In this document: one piece after another, positions 63,382 through 64,000 of the stretch
How the letters are laid out: every line of letters begins with the position of its first letter
Numbering within the stretch: position 1 is the stretch's first letter
Source: Mucilaginibacter tundrae
Lineage (GTDB): Bacteria > Bacteroidota > Bacteroidia > Sphingobacteriales > Sphingobacteriaceae
Direction: 5' to 3'
DNA length: 64,000 bases
Assembly: GCF_013408825.1 (NCBI RefSeq)
Contig: NZ_JACCBZ010000001.1
Coordinates: 612,570 to 676,569, forward strand
The notes under the pieces: model-generated
What the model was told of the DNA's origin: nothing
Seen by the model: the letters and a program-made list of their open reading frames with translations, nothing else
Databases searched by the model: none
Position numbers and translations under genes: made by a program

Positions 63382-63886
63382 ATTATTTATAAAAAGCAGC
63401 CTTATCGTTGCGCTATTTCTGTTAACATCCATTTGCGCCAAGGCGCAGGACCAACTGATCTTCCCATTCCAGGGTGGTGTTACCATCATGAACCGGTTTT
63501 TTAAGGATAGCTTAACTGTATCTCCTGAGATTATGCAGAAAAGGGCTACCGGCACGGTAGTTTTAAAGTTCACTGCCGATCCCAATGGAAACATAAAAAA
63601 GATTATTATTTATTATGCCGATGATTATGTGCTAACCATGCCTGTAATTGAAGCATTAAAAAAATCCAACCATAAATGGATAATCCCAGATCATGAAAAA
63701 CTGCATGATTTTATTATCTCGTTCACAATTAACTTCAGCCCTCCTGCCATTGAAACACCGGCGCTGGCAAAAGAAGTGTACAACTATTACAAACAACGCC
63801 ACCCAATTGTATCTGTAAACCAGGTTCCGATTGATGACGTTACCTTGCTGCCGACCATACAGGTTGATTATAATCTGCCGCAATAG
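63350..63886 (+). CDS. Exported TonB C-terminal-domain-like protein
   Basis: 179 residues from the ATG at 63350, which overlaps the methyltransferase gene by 32 bases. Signal peptide (LIVALFLLTSICAKAQ). The middle has KRATGTVVLKFTADPNGNIKKIIIYYADDYVL, a TonB-C-like beta-alpha-beta unit, followed by a tail of about 60 residues. There is no N-terminal anchor helix beyond the signal, so it is periplasmic or a cell-wall-associated variant. Function is unknown. Confidence 0.75.
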   Translation: MKAQKETQGNKLFIKSSLIVALFLLTSICAKAQDQLIFPFQGGVTIMNRFFKDSLTVSPEIMQKRATGTVVLKFTADPNGNIKKIIIYYADDYVLTMPVIEALKKSNHKWIIPDHEKLHDFIISFTINFSPPAIETPALAKEVYNYYKQRHPIVSVNQVPIDDVTLLPTIQVDYNLPQ

Positions 63887-63954
63887 GAAAAGAAAAAACA
63901 CCATTTGTAACGTCCTAAAATAGGTTGACTATTATTGATAATACAAAAGTTGTT

Positions 63955-63993
63955 AAAAACTCAAACATCAATCAAAGATGTTTGAGTTTTTTT
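63955..63993. terminator. Intrinsic terminator
   Basis: 15-bp arms (63955-63969, 63977-63991; core CTCAAACATC/GATGTTTGAG) followed by a T-run, ending the plus-strand transcript 68 bases past the TonB-C gene. Confidence 0.85.
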
Positions 63994-64000
63994 ATAGGTT

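Noticed and set aside
1..64000. CRISPR array, tRNA or rRNA genes, complete prophage
   Set aside because: No regularly spaced repeat with unique spacers, no cloverleaf-like segment or rRNA motif, and no phage structural genes were seen by eye.

Overview
The window looks like an ordinary chromosomal segment of a Bacteroidota bacterium, most likely Sphingobacteriaceae close to Mucilaginibacter or Pedobacter. Supporting signs are: about 40% GC by eye; several -7 promoter boxes of the TAnnTTTG type; TonB receptors with an N-terminal carboxypeptidase-regulatory domain; a fused LpxC/FabZ; a PorX-type response regulator with a PglZ domain; M56/BlaR1-like peptidases carrying a TonB domain; and DUF3127 and DUF4175 proteins. 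No rRNA, tRNA, CRISPR array, complete insertion sequence or prophage was seen.

Layout. 0.2-5 kb: TetR-controlled tripartite efflux operon (tetR-tolC-hlyD-MFS) with a clear 20-bp operator. 5-12 kb: PIG-L deacetylase, a small membrane protein, and a siderophore receptor with a PepSY partner. 11.7-16 kb: oxidative stress (oxyR and katA divergent, with a consensus OxyR half-site between them; oxidoreductase; glutathione peroxidase). 16-20 kb: ybeY, an RsbW-like ATPase and a large DUF4175 protein. 20-24.7 kb: MarR-MFS operon with its own palindromic operator, a lipoprotein, a second MFS and an orphan response regulator. 24.8-32.3 kb: large outer-membrane receptor, collagen-like lipoprotein, retropepsin/PDZ protein, YihY, and a histidine-phosphatase-like protein that lacks its catalytic residues. 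32.3-37.7 kb: VanX-like dipeptidase, alanine dehydrogenase, tsaE, porX and an HD phosphohydrolase. 37.8-41.1 kb: lipid A cluster lpxD-lpxC/fabZ-lpxA. 41.2-44.5 kb: ABC ATPase, a gene-free stretch with phased A/T tracts and hairpin repeats, xth, and a cyclophilin. 44.7-49.4 kb: a probable metal-uptake pair (small His-rich protein plus TonB receptor) and the protease Do/HtrA. 49.9-58.1 kb: SNF2 helicase, two small membrane proteins and a decayed paralogue, BlaI/M56 pair, beta-CASP nuclease and a decayed nucleotidyltransferase module. 58.1-64 kb: two-component system divergent from a secreted protein with a T9SS-like tail, DUF3127 protein, THUMP methyltransferase and a TonB-C protein.

The most notable non-genic signal is a run of 18 A- or T-tracts at 41826-42011 whose centres are spaced 10-12.5 bp apart, about one helical turn, so the DNA should be strongly and intrinsically curved. 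Several regulators (TetR, MarR, BlaI, OxyR) have a recognisable dyad in the expected place. These dyads make testable operator predictions and also help choose start codons. Two loci are decaying: a truncated paralogue at 52792-52972 and a frameshifted two-gene module at 57866-58161.
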